This document shows positions 43,968 to 56,892 of a stretch of 64,000 nt of DNA, piece by piece. The DNA is taken from positions 32,514,158 through 32,578,157 of the forward strand of contig NC_035163.2 in the NCBI RefSeq assembly GCF_001659605.2, given 5' to 3'. The position numbers were made by a program, and so were the translations under genes. Within the stretch, counting starts at the first letter, position 1, and each line of letters begins with the position of its first letter. Source of the DNA: Manihot esculenta. Taxonomy: Eukaryota > Streptophyta > Magnoliopsida > Malpighiales > Euphorbiaceae. The notes under the pieces were generated by a model that was not told the origin of the DNA, did no database searches, and saw nothing but the letters and a program-made list of their open reading frames with translations.

Positions 43968-46105
43968 TGTAACAGCCCGGAAACCGAACTGCCACCGGCA
44001 CTAGGATCCAGATCGACTTAAGGTCGCCGGGACCCGTAGTAAGCCTGCTATCCTGTCTGTATACCTGTGAAATCCCATACATGATCATACATTTTCTGTA
44101 AAAACATAAAACTTTTCTTCTCTCCAAGGCTTAACCTGTGCATGCACTCTCTCTGTGCTCTACCAATCCCTACTAGAGCTCCTCATGGCTCTAGGCGGAT
44201 CAAACTCATAATGTTAAGCCTGGTTTTGCTCATAAACATACACCAATAAAGAAACATACATAAACTGATCATGTGACTCCACAAAGGGATTACAAGTCTT
44301 ATAAATCAAGCACCATTCTATACACTGTACATATACATTATCTCTGTACAAATACATGTCCACACTAGCTATTACACCACTCTGTACTCTTCCTGTACCC
44401 TGCTGAGTTCTCTCTGATCTCTGAACCTGCACAACTGAAGTTAGGGGAGAGGGATGAGCTACGATAGCCCAGTGAGTAGAATAGGCAAATACAGGTGATA
44501 AAACATGCTCTCATGGAATGCAACACATAATCACATAACCTCGGCCGGACGGATCAAAACTCCCTCTATCTCATCTGGGGTACCTAAGTACCATGTGCCT
44601 GGTCCCCGTAGGGCTGTTCCAGGTCTTTCTGTGTGTGCCTGGTCCCCGTAGGGCTGTTCCAGGTCTTTCCTCTGAGGGCTAATGAATCCTCACGAAGTCC
44701 GTGCCGTCTCACATAAGCAATGTACAAGGAGCAATGCCAAGTACAAGGATAAATGCAATGCATCATCTTGGTGTACACTAATGCACTCACCCTATAGCAT
44801 ATTCATGATGCATGAAGCATGATAAAATATCAATTCTCATATTAAAACATTAAGTTAAATTCCACTCACCTGTAGTTCTCTCTGACCTGACTCTGCAGGT
44901 TCTGACTCTGGACTCACTGCTGATGTCCCTGATTCCTCTGGTCCGTACCTACACAGGGGGACTCAAATGAGGGACTAAACTCACTCAAGAACATCTCTAA
45001 GAAACTCCCCAAAACCCCTCTAAACAATCCTCAAACCATCACAAAAACATGCAAAAGAAAGCTGGACAGGGCACTTTCGGCGGCAGGTTCGGCGGCCGAA
45101 ACCCCACTCCAGAGACGAAACTCATGCATGTTCGGCGGCACCTTCGGCGGCCGAAGGTCTCGTCCAGAGACGAAACTCACACACTTTCGGCGGCCGAACT
45201 CCCTCTTTCGGCGGCCGAAAGTCCCTTTCTAAACCGAAAGCCTAGCTTTCGGGGGCAACCTTTGGCAGCCGAACTGCCTCCACAAAGGGTTCGGCGGCCG
45301 AACCTGGTTTTGCCCGAAGGGCAGAACCCTGCTCTGTTTCATGCAAACTTTGCCCAAAAACCTACAAACATGCATAGCAACTACTCCCAACTAGCATATA
45401 CACATATATATGCACAAAGGGGTCTCAAACTATCCTAAAACCCCAAACAAACATAACATACAACACTTAATCATGCTGGAACACCACAAATCACCAAAAA
45501 CCTCACCTAAACCTAAACATGCATACTACCCATACAAACTTCATAAAACCTTTCAAAACCATCAAAGAAGCTCAGGATCTTCACTTACCTCTTAAAAAAC
45601 TTGAGGATGAAGGATCCCAACGTGGAGATATGAAGAAAAGCTCTTCCAAAGCTCCAAGCTTCAAACTTTGGTTCTTTTGCTCAAAACCTTCAAAAGTCAC
45701 CAAAACTCTTAAAACTCTTGAAAGATTTGATGAAAATCATGGAAAACATGAAAGTCAACGTAGGAGAGGCTGAAACTCACCTCTGGCTGCAAGTGGAGGA
45801 GAAATAACCTCCTTCCACCGACCCTTGGCCCTTTTATAGGTGGCTGGCCAGACCACCTTCGGCAGCCGAACGTGAAGCCGCAACCATGCAATGTTCGGCG
45901 GCCGAAAGTTACCTTCGGCGGCCGAACCTTTGCATTTCTCCCTTGTTACTTTTCTTTCAAAACTCAAGTCTTTGAACACTTCAAAACATGAAAACAAGTG
46001 AAAATACTTTGGAAAACATAGGCATTACCCTTCTCGAGGGTTCCGACACCCGAGATTCCACCGGACTACAGGAATTCCGATGCCGGACTCGAGCCGGGTA
46101 TTACA
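43968..46105 (-). repeat. 3' LTR of element B (left copy)
   Basis: 2138 bp, TGTAATACCC...GGCTGTTACA on -. Seven perfect TTCGGCCGCCGAA motifs (read on -). Two copies of a GC-rich direct repeat with CCCCGTAGGGCTGTTCC lie at about 44,597-44,668. It lacks 19 bp present in the right LTR near 45,302. Confidence 0.95.
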
Positions 46106-46142
46106 TTCTCCCCCCCTTAAGAACATTCGTCCCCGAATGTCC
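46106..46142 (-). promoter_or_regulatory. Polypurine tract and inverted repeat of element B
   Basis: On - the sequence reads GGACATTCG / GGGA / CGAATGTTC (46,142-46,121), then TTAAGGGGGGGAGAA up to the LTR. It is the same hairpin and tract as in A and C, with one mismatch in the outer stem. Confidence 0.85.
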
Positions 46143-46183
46143 CTAACACAACATAAACACATAGAAAAGGGGAAAAACTAACC

Positions 46184-46696
46184 TTAAAACAGATATGGGT
46201 ATTGCTGGAGCATGGACTCCCGAGTCTCCCACGTGCACTCTTCTAGGTTGTGGTGGTTCCACAGAACTTTCACCATTGGTATCTCCTTGTTTCTCAACTT
46301 TCTGATCTGGGTGTCAAGGATCCGCACTGGCTGCTCTACATAGGTGAGATCACTTAAGATTTCCACCTCAGGTTCACTAAGAACCTTCTCTGGATCTGAC
46401 ACAAACTTTCTCAACATAGAAACATGGAATACCGGGTGAAGTCGTTCCATAGAAGCCGGTAAATCTAGCTTATACGATACAGGCCCGATCTTCTGCAAGA
46501 TCTCAAAGGGACCAATGTACCGTGGGGCCAGTTTACCTTTCTTTCCAAACCGAACCACTCCCTTCATTGGAGACACCTTAAGCAATACCATATCCCCCTC
46601 CTGGAACGCTATCTGCTTCCTACGGATGTCTGCATAGCTTTTCTGTCTGCTTACAGCTGTTCTGATCCTCTCTCTGATGATAGGCACTAATTTGCT
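46184..46696 (-). pseudogene. Element B integrase C-terminus and chromodomain (separated by element C)
   Basis: Continuation of the B polyprotein after C: it resumes at the TTGCT target (46,692-46,696) and reads through [19 protein letters not shown], the GPF module [16 protein letters not shown] and the chromodomain-like tail ([13 protein letters not shown]) to a stop at 46,184. It has no start codon of its own and is cut off from the rest of pol by 10.2 kb. The frame matches the 56,893 end exactly. Confidence 0.92.
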
Positions 46697-49121
46697 TGTA
46701 ATACCCGGCTAGACTCCGGTATCGGAATTCCTACCGTCCGGTGGAATCTCGGATGTCGGAAACCTCTAGAAGGGTAAAACCATGTTTTATGAAATGTTTT
46801 TAATGTATTTTATGTTTTAAACAAAAAGGAAATTGAGTTTTTGAATGAAAAAGACCAAAGGAGGCTTTGCCAGGTTCGGCCGCCGAAAGTGAGGTTCGGC
46901 CGCCGAACATGGTGGGGTTTTGGGAGCGCTTTAGGCCTCCGAAAGCCTTGTTTGAAAGACTCAAGGTTCGGCCGCCGAACCTCATGTTCGGCCGCCGAAC
47001 ATGCATGAGATGTGGGGGCACGTTAGGCCGCCTAAAGGTGACAGAACCTGCCCTATAAGAGACCCCGTGACCGAAACAGGCGAGGTTTTCTCTCCCATTT
47101 CGGCCGACGGTAAGCTTTAGCCCTCCTATGATCATTTTAAGTGTTTTCCCTCAAATCCTTTAGATCTTAACAAGTTATATCTTGTTTTTGAAGAGTTTTA
47201 AAGTTTAAGCAAGTTTTGGAGCTTTGAGGTTCAAGAACTCGAATCTCCCCATCTTCGAGCTAGGATCGTTTCTCTCTCGATCTTCAAGAGGTAAGAGCTG
47301 ATCTCTAGTTCTATATGTGTTTTAAGTAAGTTTTATGCAAGTTTTTGGGGTAGAAATGCATGAGTAGGCTTGATGGGTTTTTATGAAAAATCCATGGTTT
47401 TAATGTGTATTTATGTGCAATGTGGCTTGCTTGTGTGTTGTAGTTGGGGTTTAAGCTTGTTGGAGGCCCCTAGGAGTTTGTATGCTTGAGTATGATTGTT
47501 GTAGAATAGGTTTATGCATGATTGGTTGTGTAGGGGGTTGTTTTGGGCAAGAGGAACCAAGTTTCTGCCCTTTGGCAGAAACCAGGTTCGGCAGCCGAAG
47601 GTACTTTCGGCCGCCGAACCAGCTTGGGAGGCAGCTTTAGGCTGCCGAAGTCTGCCCCCGAAAGTTTGAGTTTCGGCTCTGTCCGAGACTTTCGGCCGCC
47701 GAAGGTGCCGCCGAACATGCATGAGTTTCGTCTCTGTCTGGGAGTTTCGGCCGCCGAAGGTGCCGCCGAACCTGCCTGACTTTCGGCTCTGGAGGGACTT
47801 CCGGCCGCCGAAGGTGCCGCCGAAAGTGCCCTTCCCAGCCTTTTCTTGCATGTTTTCTAGGGATGTTTTGAGGTGTTTTGAGGAGGTTTTTGGGGGTATG
47901 TTTAGAGTTATGTTCTTGTTGTTTGGTGCCTCATTTGAGTCCACCTGTGTAGGTTCGGACCCGAGGACCCGAGACCCCCGGTTGTGAGATAGTCTTTCAG
48001 AGTCCGTCGTTAAAGCTTCGGTCACCAGGTGAGTGGGATTATTCCCTAAGTTTTTAAGTAATGAATGAATGAACAAATGAATGAATCTGATAGCATACTC
48101 ATGCATCATTAATGCCATGTGATGTTCAGGATGTTTGCATTAGAAATTCACGAATATGTTGCATTGCATAATTTGATGTTGATGTGGATGGTTATTGGGT
48201 GATCCATAGTCCTCTAATGTTATGTTATGATGATATGTTATGGAAGACCAGTGAGGCCCATTCTACGCCCCTGGCACTATGTAAGAGAAAGACCAGCGAG
48301 GCCCATTCTACGCCCCTGGCACTTTGGAATGTTATGATATGTATGTTATGTAAGAGAAAGACCAGCGAGGCCCATTCTACGCCCCTGGCACTTGGAGATG
48401 TGAGGACTAATGGTGACAATACCATCCTTTATGTGATTAAATGTGATGTGTTGCATTTCATGAAAGCATGTAAAGTAAAAGTTATGTTATTTAATGTTAA
48501 TAATAAAATGAATAATAATATACCTAAAAAGTGTGGAACTAAATCAAATGATAATAATAATAAAATTAAGAATAAAATACCTAAAAAGGGAGGAATTAAT
48601 ATCATGTTTTTACTTTTTACTCACTGGGCTTTTTAGCTCACCCCTCTCCCCTAACCCCAGTCTTGCAGGTACTGTGTAGATAGAGAAGTCAGCAAGAGTA
48701 AGAGAAGTCTCTGTAATAGCATAGAAGTGGACATGGTTTATTCATAATGAAAAAGTATGTTATGTAATGTAATGTAAGTTATATAGTGTGCTTGACTAGA
48801 GTCTGTTGTAATCCCTTGAATACATGAGATAAATGTTTTATGATGTTTATGTAACCCAAGCCTGATATATGTTATGTACCCCATTGGAGTATTTGTTGAG
48901 AACTCCAATGAGGGGTTTATGTTATGATTATGCTTGCACAGGCTAGGCTGGGTAAAGAAATGTTTAAATGAAAGAAAAGTTTTAATTTTTATGTATGTTT
49001 TGGTTCATGTATGGGATTAAACAGGTTCACAGGATGTATGTTTGGCTTGCTACGGGTTCCGGCGGCCTTAAGCCGACCTGAATCCTAGCGCCGGTAGCGG
49101 TCCGGTTTCCGGGTCGTTACA
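46697..49121 (+). repeat. 5' LTR of element C
   Basis: 2425 bp, TGTAATACCC to GGGTCGTTACA. TATAAG-type box at about 47,054. Seven perfect TTCGGCCGCCGAA motifs in two clusters, three 27-bp repeats at 48,248-48,388, and the same series of splice-like sites as A. Confidence 0.96.
48248..48388 (+). repeat. Three copies of a 27-bp GC-rich repeat in the LTR of element C
   Basis: Three copies containing CCCATTCTACGCCCC, as in element A, with slightly different spacers. The 3' LTR repeats them at an offset of 7771. Confidence 0.9.
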
Positions 49122-49124
49122 GAA

Positions 49125-49136
49125 TGGTATCAGAGC
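49125..49136 (+). other. Primer binding site of element C
   Basis: TGGTATCAGAGC, initiator tRNA-Met type, three bases after the LTR end. Confidence 0.92.
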
Positions 49137-49371
49137 CCTAGGTTCATATGGTCGGACCTAGAGTGTCGGGCTCATAGATGTTATAGAAAGGTCAAGCACA
49201 ATAGGAAATCATGTCCACTAGGATAGGACGTAGAGTCCTGTCTAGAATGCAAGTATGTATGCCATGAGATATGCTATGATTATGATGTGTATATGATGTG
49301 GGTTCATGTGTTTCCACATGAACCATCTGATGCTAATGTTTTGTTATCTGTGCTGTTTTTCAGTAAACAGA

Positions 49372-52300
49372 ATGCGAGGAACTCGTCGATCAGCTAGATT
49401 GACTAGAGTACCACCGGAGGATGAGGGCACGAGCGCCCGTCCTCCAGCATTGCCAAGGGCAATGTCAAGCAGGTCCAACAGAGACAGAACAGTGAGGGAC
49501 CCTAGAAGGTCCTTGGATCTGGGTAGAAGCAGATCAGTAAGGGGTACAGTTCAGGAAAGAATGTCAGTTGATGGAGAAGAAGAGATGGATGTGGAGCAGA
49601 GGAGGGACGGTAACCTTGGTGTAAACATGCCAGAAGAGGGCATGGGTGAGTCTCAGGGAGGCACTCAGGCCTCGGGGTTTGTTCTACCACCCCAGTACCC
49701 ACCTTTTTCACCATACCCCGGGTATTCGATGGGAAGTACATCGGATTACCCCAGTTTTAATCATTACCCTTCTCACATGCCATACCCACCTTTCTACCCA
49801 CAGTATCCACAGTACCCTATGTACCCACCTCCATCCTTCCATCCAGGCACGGCAAACCCTATCCCAGGGGATGTCGCACCACCACCACCAGCAGAACCCA
49901 CAGTTCCAGAAACCCAAAGACCTCAACCTACCTCATCTAGAGGGAGCAAGGCCAAGATGACCGACTACATGAAGTTGGGTGCTCCCCAGTTTGATACAGG
50001 TGATGATCCGTTTGTGTACCTGGAGAAGGTCAAAACAATTACAGATGAGATAGGTGCTGATGACAGCAGAGCCATTCAGATGGCTGGTTTCACCCTGAAA
50101 TGCAAAAAGGCCCGTGAATGGTTCAAGGGCTATGTGAAACCGAGGGTGGACAATCTTTCATGGGAGGAGTTCGCGACTGAGTTCGCAGGTTGGGCTTTCC
50201 CTGACAGTTCAAGGGAGTTGAAGATGATTGAGTTTGAACAGCTGAAACAGACAGATGAGATGGGTGTCGATGAGTACACCGATAGATTCTTAGAGTTGTT
50301 GCCGTTTGCTGGGCAACATCTGGACACAGATTCGAAGAAGTCGAGGAGGTATACCATGAGGCTCAATTCCAGGTATTCCTCTTTGATTCAGTCAGCCGAT
50401 AGAGAAAGTTTCCATGCCATTATAGACATGGCCAGGAGAATGGAGGCTAGTGCCGTAATAGAGGGAAAAGTTAAACAGTCAGTGGCACAACCTTCTGGTT
50501 CTAAGACCCCAGGTGGGGGAAGGATAGATCCTTCATCCTTGAGTTCAGCTAGTAAGAAGTGGAGCAGTACCACTAAGAAACCAAAGAAGAATAAGTTCTG
50601 GAGCAAGATCAAATCAGGTCTGGGACTAGGAAGTGGCTCAAGCTCTGGTGCTGATAATGCAGTGTGTGCACGGTGTGGTAAGCTACACAGAGGGGTATGC
50701 CGTTTTGGGACAACAGCCTGCTACAGGTGTGGGCAGGAGGGACACATGTCCATGGAGTGTCCTAGAGCAGTTCCTATGGCACGGCCCCAGCAGACTACTT
50801 CGGGTAGTGTGGCACAGCCAGCAGCTTCAGCCGCGACACAGGCCAGTGGCAGAGGCCGAGGGAGAGGGTCAGCCTCTTCTTCATCAGCTTACAGAGGGGA
50901 AGGTCCGTCAGCTCCAGCACGGATCTTCACTATGACACAGCAGGAGGCAAACGCATCCAACACCGTGGTGTCAGGTAATATCATCATTGGTTGTTCAGAT
51001 GCTTATGCCTTAATGGACCCGGGTGCATCCCATTCTTTTGTTTCTCCGAGAGCGGTCGAGAGGTTGGGTTTGATGGTCTCTGGGTTAGAGTGTCCCCTAT
51101 GGGTTAGTGGACCCAAGTGTGACCCGTCAGTGGCGGAGTCAGTCTGCCAGTACAGTCCAGTTTTCATAGAGGGAAGATGCCTATCCGCCGACCTTGTGGT
51201 TCTAGACTTGACAGATTTTGACGTCATTCTAGGGATGGATTGGCTATCTACCCATGGTGCTACCTTGGATTGCAGAGACAAGGTAGTTAAGTTCAGATGT
51301 CAGGATGGGTCAGAGGTTGTCTTTAGAGGAGACAGGGGGAGTACACCTAGAGGTTTGATATCAGCCCTACAGGCTCGTAGGCTGCTCAGGAGGGGTTGTC
51401 AGGGTTATCTAGCTCATGTGAGAGAGCTAGACAGAGATGTCAGAGAGCCCGCCTCAGTGCCTGTGGTTAGAGAGTTCTTAGATGTCTTCCCAGACGAACT
51501 GCCAGGTTTACCGCCTCCTAGGGAGATAGAGTTCGAGATAGAATTGATGCCAGGAACCAGACCGATCTCTATCCCTCCCTACAGGATGGCGCCAGCAGAG
51601 CTGAAAGAGCTTAAAGAACAGTTGCAGGAGCTGGTAGATAAGGGTTTCATCCGACCGAGTACCTCACCCTGGGGTGCTCCAGTGTTGTTCGTGAAAAAGA
51701 AGGATGGATCCCTTAGACTTTGTATCGACTACAGACAGTTGAACAAGGTCACTACCAAGAACAAGTACCCGTTGCCTAGGATCGATGATCTATTCGACCA
51801 GCTAGCAGGAGCAGGTTGTTTCTCCAAAATAGATCTGAGATCTGGGTATCATCAGCTGAGGATCAGAGATGAGGACGTGCCGAAGACAGCTTTCAGAACC
51901 AGATATGGGCACTATGAGTTCCTAGTGATGCCGTTCGGGTTAACAAACGCCCCTGCAGCATTCATGGATCTCATGAACAGAGTATTTAGCCAATACCTGG
52001 ATCACTTCGTTATTGTCTTCATAGATGATATCTTAGTGTATTCCAGGAATGCAGAAGAGCATGCCCATCATCTGCGGTTGGTCTTGCAGACTTTGAGGGA
52101 ACATGGCTTGTATGCCAAGTTCTCTAAATGTGAATTCTGGCTGAGGAGCATTTCGTTCTTGGGGCATGTAGTGTCAGAGAATGGTATTGAGGTGGACCCC
52201 AAGAAGACAGAAACTGTGGCTAACTGGCCTAGACCCACTTCAGTGACAGAGATTAGAAGTTTCTTGGGTTTGGCTGGTTACTACAGGAGGTTCGTTCAGG

Positions 52301-53310
52301 ACTTCTCAAAGATAGCAGCTCCTCTGACCAGGTTAACCAGGAAGAATCAGAAATTTCTGTGGACCGACCAGTGCGAAGAGAGTTTTGAAGAACTTAAGAA
52401 GAGGTTGACTTCAGCACCAGTTTTAGCTCTGCCATCTGGTGATGAGGACTTTACAGTCTTTTGTGATGCGTCCCGTGTGGGACTGGGTTGTGTACTGATG
52501 CAGAATGAGAGGGTGATTGCTTATGCTTCTAGGCAGCTGAAGAAGCATGAGTTGAATTACCCCACACATGACCTTGAGATGGCAGCAGTAATCTTTGCAC
52601 TCAAGATGTGGAGGCACTACCTCTATGGGGTAAAATGTGAGATCTTTACAGATCATAAGAGCCTGCAGCACATCCTGAGTCAAAGAGATTTGAATTTGAG
52701 ACAGAGAAGATGGGTAGAACTGCTCAGTGACTACGATTGCAAAATCCAGTATCATCCGGGTAAGGCTAATGTAGTAGCTGATGCCTTAAGCCGGAAATCA
52801 CTCGGCAGTCTATCCCACATCACGGCAGAACGAAGACCAGTAGTAAAGGAGTTCTACAAGCTCATCGAAGAAGGGCTACAGTTAGAGTTGTCGGGTACAG
52901 GTGCCTTGTTGGCTCAGATGAAAGTGACACCCGTGTTCCTTGAGCAAGTTGCTCAGAAACAGCATGAGGACCCCGAGTTAGTGAAGATTGCCAGGACTGT
53001 TCAGTCAGGCAATGATAGTGAGTTCAGATTCGACAGTAAAGGGATCCTCCGCTATGGGAGTCGATTATGTGTACCAGACGACATAGGGCTAAAAGGAGAC
53101 ATTATGAGAGAGGCTCATAATGCAAGATACAGCATTCACCCCGGAGCCACCAAGATGTATCAAGATTTGAAAAAGGTTTATTGGTGGCCAGCAATGAAGA
53201 AAGAAGTGGCACAGTTCGTGTCAGCCTGCGAAGTGTGTCAGAGGGTGAAGCTGGAACATCAGAAGCCAGCTGGAATGCTTAACCCGCTACCTATTCCAGA
53301 ATGGAAATGA
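49372..53310 (+). CDS. Gag-pol of element C, N-terminal 1312 residues (ends at a premature TGA in integrase)
   Basis: The frame starts [12 protein letters not shown] and is open upstream to 49,306. It carries the gag domain, the CCHC knuckle CYRCGQEGH, protease DPGASHS, reverse transcriptase with FIDD, RNase H (DASRVGLG) and the integrase zinc finger (CEVCQRVK). It stops at TGA (53,308-53,310), exactly where elements A and B have the Trp codon TGG of PEWKWENI. The same frame continues without loss after the stop. A single G-to-A change therefore separates RT from the integrase core. Sequence is otherwise close to A and shows no frameshift. Confidence 0.93.
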   Translation: MRGTRRSARLTRVPPEDEGTSARPPALPRAMSSRSNRDRTVRDPRRSLDLGRSRSVRGTVQERMSVDGEEEMDVEQRRDGNLGVNMPEEGMGESQGGTQASGFVLPPQYPPFSPYPGYSMGSTSDYPSFNHYPSHMPYPPFYPQYPQYPMYPPPSFHPGTANPIPGDVAPPPPAEPTVPETQRPQPTSSRGSKAKMTDYMKLGAPQFDTGDDPFVYLEKVKTITDEIGADDSRAIQMAGFTLKCKKAREWFKGYVKPRVDNLSWEEFATEFAGWAFPDSSRELKMIEFEQLKQTDEMGVDEYTDRFLELLPFAGQHLDTDSKKSRRYTMRLNSRYSSLIQSADRESFHAIIDMARRMEASAVIEGKVKQSVAQPSGSKTPGGGRIDPSSLSSASKKWSSTTKKPKKNKFWSKIKSGLGLGSGSSSGADNAVCARCGKLHRGVCRFGTTACYRCGQEGHMSMECPRAVPMARPQQTTSGSVAQPAASAATQASGRGRGRGSASSSSAYRGEGPSAPARIFTMTQQEANASNTVVSGNIIIGCSDAYALMDPGASHSFVSPRAVERLGLMVSGLECPLWVSGPKCDPSVAESVCQYSPVFIEGRCLSADLVVLDLTDFDVILGMDWLSTHGATLDCRDKVVKFRCQDGSEVVFRGDRGSTPRGLISALQARRLLRRGCQGYLAHVRELDRDVREPASVPVVREFLDVFPDELPGLPPPREIEFEIELMPGTRPISIPPYRMAPAELKELKEQLQELVDKGFIRPSTSPWGAPVLFVKKKDGSLRLCIDYRQLNKVTTKNKYPLPRIDDLFDQLAGAGCFSKIDLRSGYHQLRIRDEDVPKTAFRTRYGHYEFLVMPFGLTNAPAAFMDLMNRVFSQYLDHFVIVFIDDILVYSRNAEEHAHHLRLVLQTLREHGLYAKFSKCEFWLRSISFLGHVVSENGIEVDPKKTETVANWPRPTSVTEIRSFLGLAGYYRRFVQDFSKIAAPLTRLTRKNQKFLWTDQCEESFEELKKRLTSAPVLALPSGDEDFTVFCDASRVGLGCVLMQNERVIAYASRQLKKHELNYPTHDLEMAAVIFALKMWRHYLYGVKCEIFTDHKSLQHILSQRDLNLRQRRWVELLSDYDCKIQYHPGKANVVADALSRKSLGSLSHITAERRPVVKEFYKLIEEGLQLELSGTGALLAQMKVTPVFLEQVAQKQHEDPELVKIARTVQSGNDSEFRFDSKGILRYGSRLCVPDDIGLKGDIMREAHNARYSIHPGATKMYQDLKKVYWWPAMKKEVAQFVSACEVCQRVKLEHQKPAGMLNPLPIPEWK

Positions 53311-54360
53311 GAAAATATAGCTATGGACTTCGTAGTAGGGTTACCAGCGGCGTCCAACAGAGTGGACTCCATATGGGTGATTGTGGACAGACTCACCAAA
53401 TCTGCTCACTTCATTCCTGTCAGGAGTGGCTATTCTGTGGACAAGTTGGCGCAGGTGTATGTGGACGAGATCGTCAGGCTGCATGGGGTTCCCGTTTCGA
53501 TAGTGTCAGATAGAGGGCCCCAGTTCACCTCCAGGTTTTGGCGGAGTCTGCAGAATGCCATGGGTACTAGGTTGGATTTCAGTACTGCCTTCCACCCCCA
53601 GACTGATGGACAGTCAGAAAGGACCATCCAGACTATCGAGGATATGCTCAGAATGTGTGTGCTGGACTTTGGCGGTTCTTGGAGGCAGCATCTACCTTTG
53701 GTGGAGTTTGCCTACAATAACAGCCATCATGCTAGCATCGGGATGGCTCCATATGAAGCTTTGTACGGAAGGAAGTGCAGATCACCTGTTTGCTGGGAGG
53801 AAGTTGGAGAGAAGGCCTTGGCAGGGCCTGAGCTAGTAGAGATTACCAGCAGGGTGGTGCCCATAATCAGAGAAAGAATCAAGACTGCTGCAAGCAGACA
53901 GAAGAGTTATGCAGACATCCGCAGAAGGCAGTTAGAGTTTCAGGAGGGGGATCTGGTATTGCTTAAGGTGTCTCCAATGAAGGGAGTGGTTCGCTTCGGG
54001 AAGAAAGGTAAACTAGCCCCACGATACATCGGACCCTTTGAAATCTTGCAAAAGATTGGGAATGTGTCGTACAAGCTAGATTTACCTGCTTCAATGGCAA
54101 GAATCCATCCGGTCTTCCATGTTTCGATGTTGAGGAAGTTTGTGTCAGATCCGAGCAAGGTTCTTAGTGAGCCTGATGTGGAGGTCCAAGAGGATCTCAC
54201 CTATGTTGAACAGCCAGTACGGATCATAGACACGCAGATCAGAAAGTTAAGAAACAAGGAAATCCCGATGGTGAAAGTCCTGTGGAACCACCACAACTTG
54301 GAAGAGTGCACTTGGGAGACACGGGAGTCTATGCTCCAGCAGTACCCTCAGCTCTTTTAA
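53311..54360 (+). pseudogene. Element C integrase core and chromodomain, downstream of the nonsense codon
   Basis: In frame with the upstream gag-pol; the first internal Met is at 53,323. It contains the integrase catalytic Asp in [17 protein letters not shown] and [14 protein letters not shown] (DDE set complete), the GPF module and the chromodomain-like tail ending QQYPQLF. It would be made only by readthrough of the TGA or supplied in trans by a related element. Confidence 0.93.
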
Positions 54361-54430
54361 GGTTAGATCCCTATGTGTTGATGTGCTTAGTATGTATGTT
54401 ATATGTTTGCCATGTTATGTGTTGTTTGGT

Positions 54431-54467
54431 GAACATTCGGGGACGAATGTTCTTAAGGGGGGAAGAA
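54431..54467 (+). promoter_or_regulatory. Inverted repeat plus polypurine tract of element C
   Basis: GAACATTCG / GGGA / CGAATGTTC (54,431-54,452) followed by AAGGGGGGAAGAA (54,455-54,467) directly at the 3' LTR. The stem and loop are identical to those of element A. Confidence 0.85.
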
Positions 54468-56892
54468 TGTAATACCCGGCTAGACTCCGGTATCGGAATT
54501 CCTACCGTCCGGTGGAATCTCGGATGTCGGAAACCTCTAGAAGGGTAAAACCATGTTTTATGAAATGTTTTTAATGTATTTTATGTTTTAAACAAAAAGG
54601 AAATTGAGTTTTTGAATGAAAAAGACCAAAGGAGGCTTTGCCAGGTTCGGCCGCCGAAAGTGAGGTTCGGCCGCCGAACATGGTGGGGTTTTGGGAGCGC
54701 TTTAGGCCTCCGAAAGCCTTGTTTGAAAGACTCAAGGTTCGGCCGCCGAACCTCATGTTCGGCCGCCGAACATGCATGAGATGTGGGGGCACGTTAGGCC
54801 GCCTAAAGGTGACAGAACCTGCCCTATAAGAGACCCCGTGACCGAAACAGGCGAGGTTTTCTCTCCCATTTCGGCCGACGGTAAGCTTTAGCCCTCCTAT
54901 GATCATTTTAAGTGTTTTCCCTCAAATCCTTTAGATCTTAACAAGTTATATCTTGTTTTTGAAGAGTTTTAAAGTTTAAGCAAGTTTTGGAGCTTTGAGG
55001 TTCAAGAACTCGAATCTCCCCATCTTCGAGCTAGGATCGTTTCTCTCTCGATCTTCAAGAGGTAAGAGCTGATCTCTAGTTCTATATGTGTTTTAAGTAA
55101 GTTTTATGCAAGTTTTTGGGGTAGAAATGCATGAGTAGGCTTGATGGGTTTTTATGAAAAATCCATGGTTTTAATGTGTATTTATGTGCAATGTGGCTTG
55201 CTTGTGTGTTGTAGTTGGGGTTTAAGCTTGTTGGAGGCCCCTAGGAGTTTGTATGCTTGAGTATGATTGTTGTAGAATAGGTTTATGCATGATTGGTTGT
55301 GTAGGGGGTTGTTTTGGGCAAGAGGAACCAAGTTTCTGCCCTTTGGCAGAAACCAGGTTCGGCAGCCGAAGGTACTTTCGGCCGCCGAACCAGCTTGGGA
55401 GGCAGCTTTAGGCTGCCGAAGTCTGCCCCCGAAAGTTTGAGTTTCGGCTCTGTCCGAGACTTTCGGCCGCCGAAGGTGCCGCCGAACATGCATGAGTTTC
55501 GTCTCTGTCTGGGAGTTTCGGCCGCCGAAGGTGCCGCCGAACCTGCCTGACTTTCGGCTCTGGAGGGACTTCCGGCCGCCGAAGGTGCCGCCGAAAGTGC
55601 CCTTCCCAGCCTTTTCTTGCATGTTTTCTAGGGATGTTTTGAGGTGTTTTGAGGAGGTTTTTGGGGGTATGTTTAGAGTTATGTTCTTGTTGTTTGGTGC
55701 CTCATTTGAGTCCACCTGTGTAGGTTCGGACCCGAGGACCCGAGACCCCCGGTTGTGAGATAGTCTTTCAGAGTCCGTCGTTAAAGCTTCGGTCACCAGG
55801 TGAGTGGGATTATTCCCTAAGTTTTTAAGTAATGAATGAATGAACAAATGAATGAATCTGATAGCATACTCATGCATCATTAATGCCATGTGATGTTCAG
55901 GATGTTTGCATTAGAAATTCACGAATATGTTGCATTGCATAATTTGATGTTGATGTGGATGGTTATTGGGTGATCCATAGTCCTCTAATGTTATGTTATG
56001 ATGATATGTTATGGAAGACCAGTGAGGCCCATTCTACGCCCCTGGCACTATGTAAGAGAAAGACCAGCGAGGCCCATTCTACGCCCCTGGCACTTTGGAA
56101 TGTTATGATATGTATGTTATGTAAGAGAAAGACCAGCGAGGCCCATTCTACGCCCCTGGCACTTGGAGATGTGAGGACTAATGGTGACAATACCATCCTT
56201 TATGTGATTAAATGTGATGTGTTGCATTTCATGAAAGCATGTAAAGTAAAAGTTATGTTATTTAATGTTAATAATAAAATGAATAATAATATACCTAAAA
56301 AGTGTGGAACTAAATCAAATGATAATAATAATAAAATTAAGAATAAAATACCTAAAAAGGGAGGAATTAATATCATGTTTTTACTTTTTACTCACTGGGC
56401 TTTTTAGCTCACCCCTCTCCCCTAACCCCAGTCTTGCAGGTACTGTGTAGATAGAGAAGTCAGCAAGAGTAAGAGAAGTCTCTGTAATAGCATAGAAGTG
56501 GACATGGTTTATTCATAATGAAAAAGTATGTTATGTAATGTAATGTAAGTTATATAGTGTGCTTGACTAGAGTCTGTTGTAATCCCTTGAATACATGAGA
56601 TAAATGTTTTATGATGTTTATGTAACCCAAGCCTGATATATGTTATGTACCCCATTGGAGTATTTGTTGAGAACTCCAATGAGGGGTTTATGTTATGATT
56701 ATGCTTGCACAGGCTAGGCTGGGTAAAGAAATGTTTAAATGAAAGAAAAGTTTTAATTTTTATGTATGTTTTGGTTCATGTATGGGATTAAACAGGTTCA
56801 CAGGATGTATGTTTGGCTTGCTACGGGTTCCGGCGGCCTTAAGCCGACCTGAATCCTAGCGCCGGTAGCGGTCCGGTTTCCGGGTCGTTACA
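54468..56892 (+). repeat. 3' LTR of element C
   Basis: 2425 bp, same length as the 5' copy and apparently identical to it. Ends TTACA, followed by the TTGCT duplication. Confidence 0.97.

Larger units (their letters stand above)
47054..49371 (+). promoter_or_regulatory. Element C promoter and putative spliced 5' leader
   Basis: TATA-like box near 47,054. Splice-like series: donor AAGAG|GTAAGAG (GT 47,291), acceptor CTGTGTAG (AG 47,951-47,952), donor CAG|GTGAGTGG (GT 48,029), acceptor CCCCTAACCCCAG (AG 48,659-48,660), 8-nt candidate exon TCTTGCAG (48,661-48,668), donor GTACTG (48,669), acceptor GCTGTTTTTCAG (AG 49,362-49,363), then the gag ATG at 49,372. Inferred from conservation with A and B. 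Confidence 0.45.
46697..56892 (+). mobile_element. Element C: youngest Tekay-type chromovirus, complete, inserted in the integrase of B
   Basis: 10,196 bp: 5' LTR 46,697-49,121, iMet primer site, gag-pol, polypurine tract, 3' LTR 54,468-56,892. TTGCT flanks both ends (46,692-46,696 and 56,893-56,897). Both LTRs are 2425 bp at a constant offset of 7771 and I saw no difference between them, so this is the newest of the three nested layers. Everything needed in cis is present, but gag-pol carries one nonsense codon. Confidence 0.97.
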
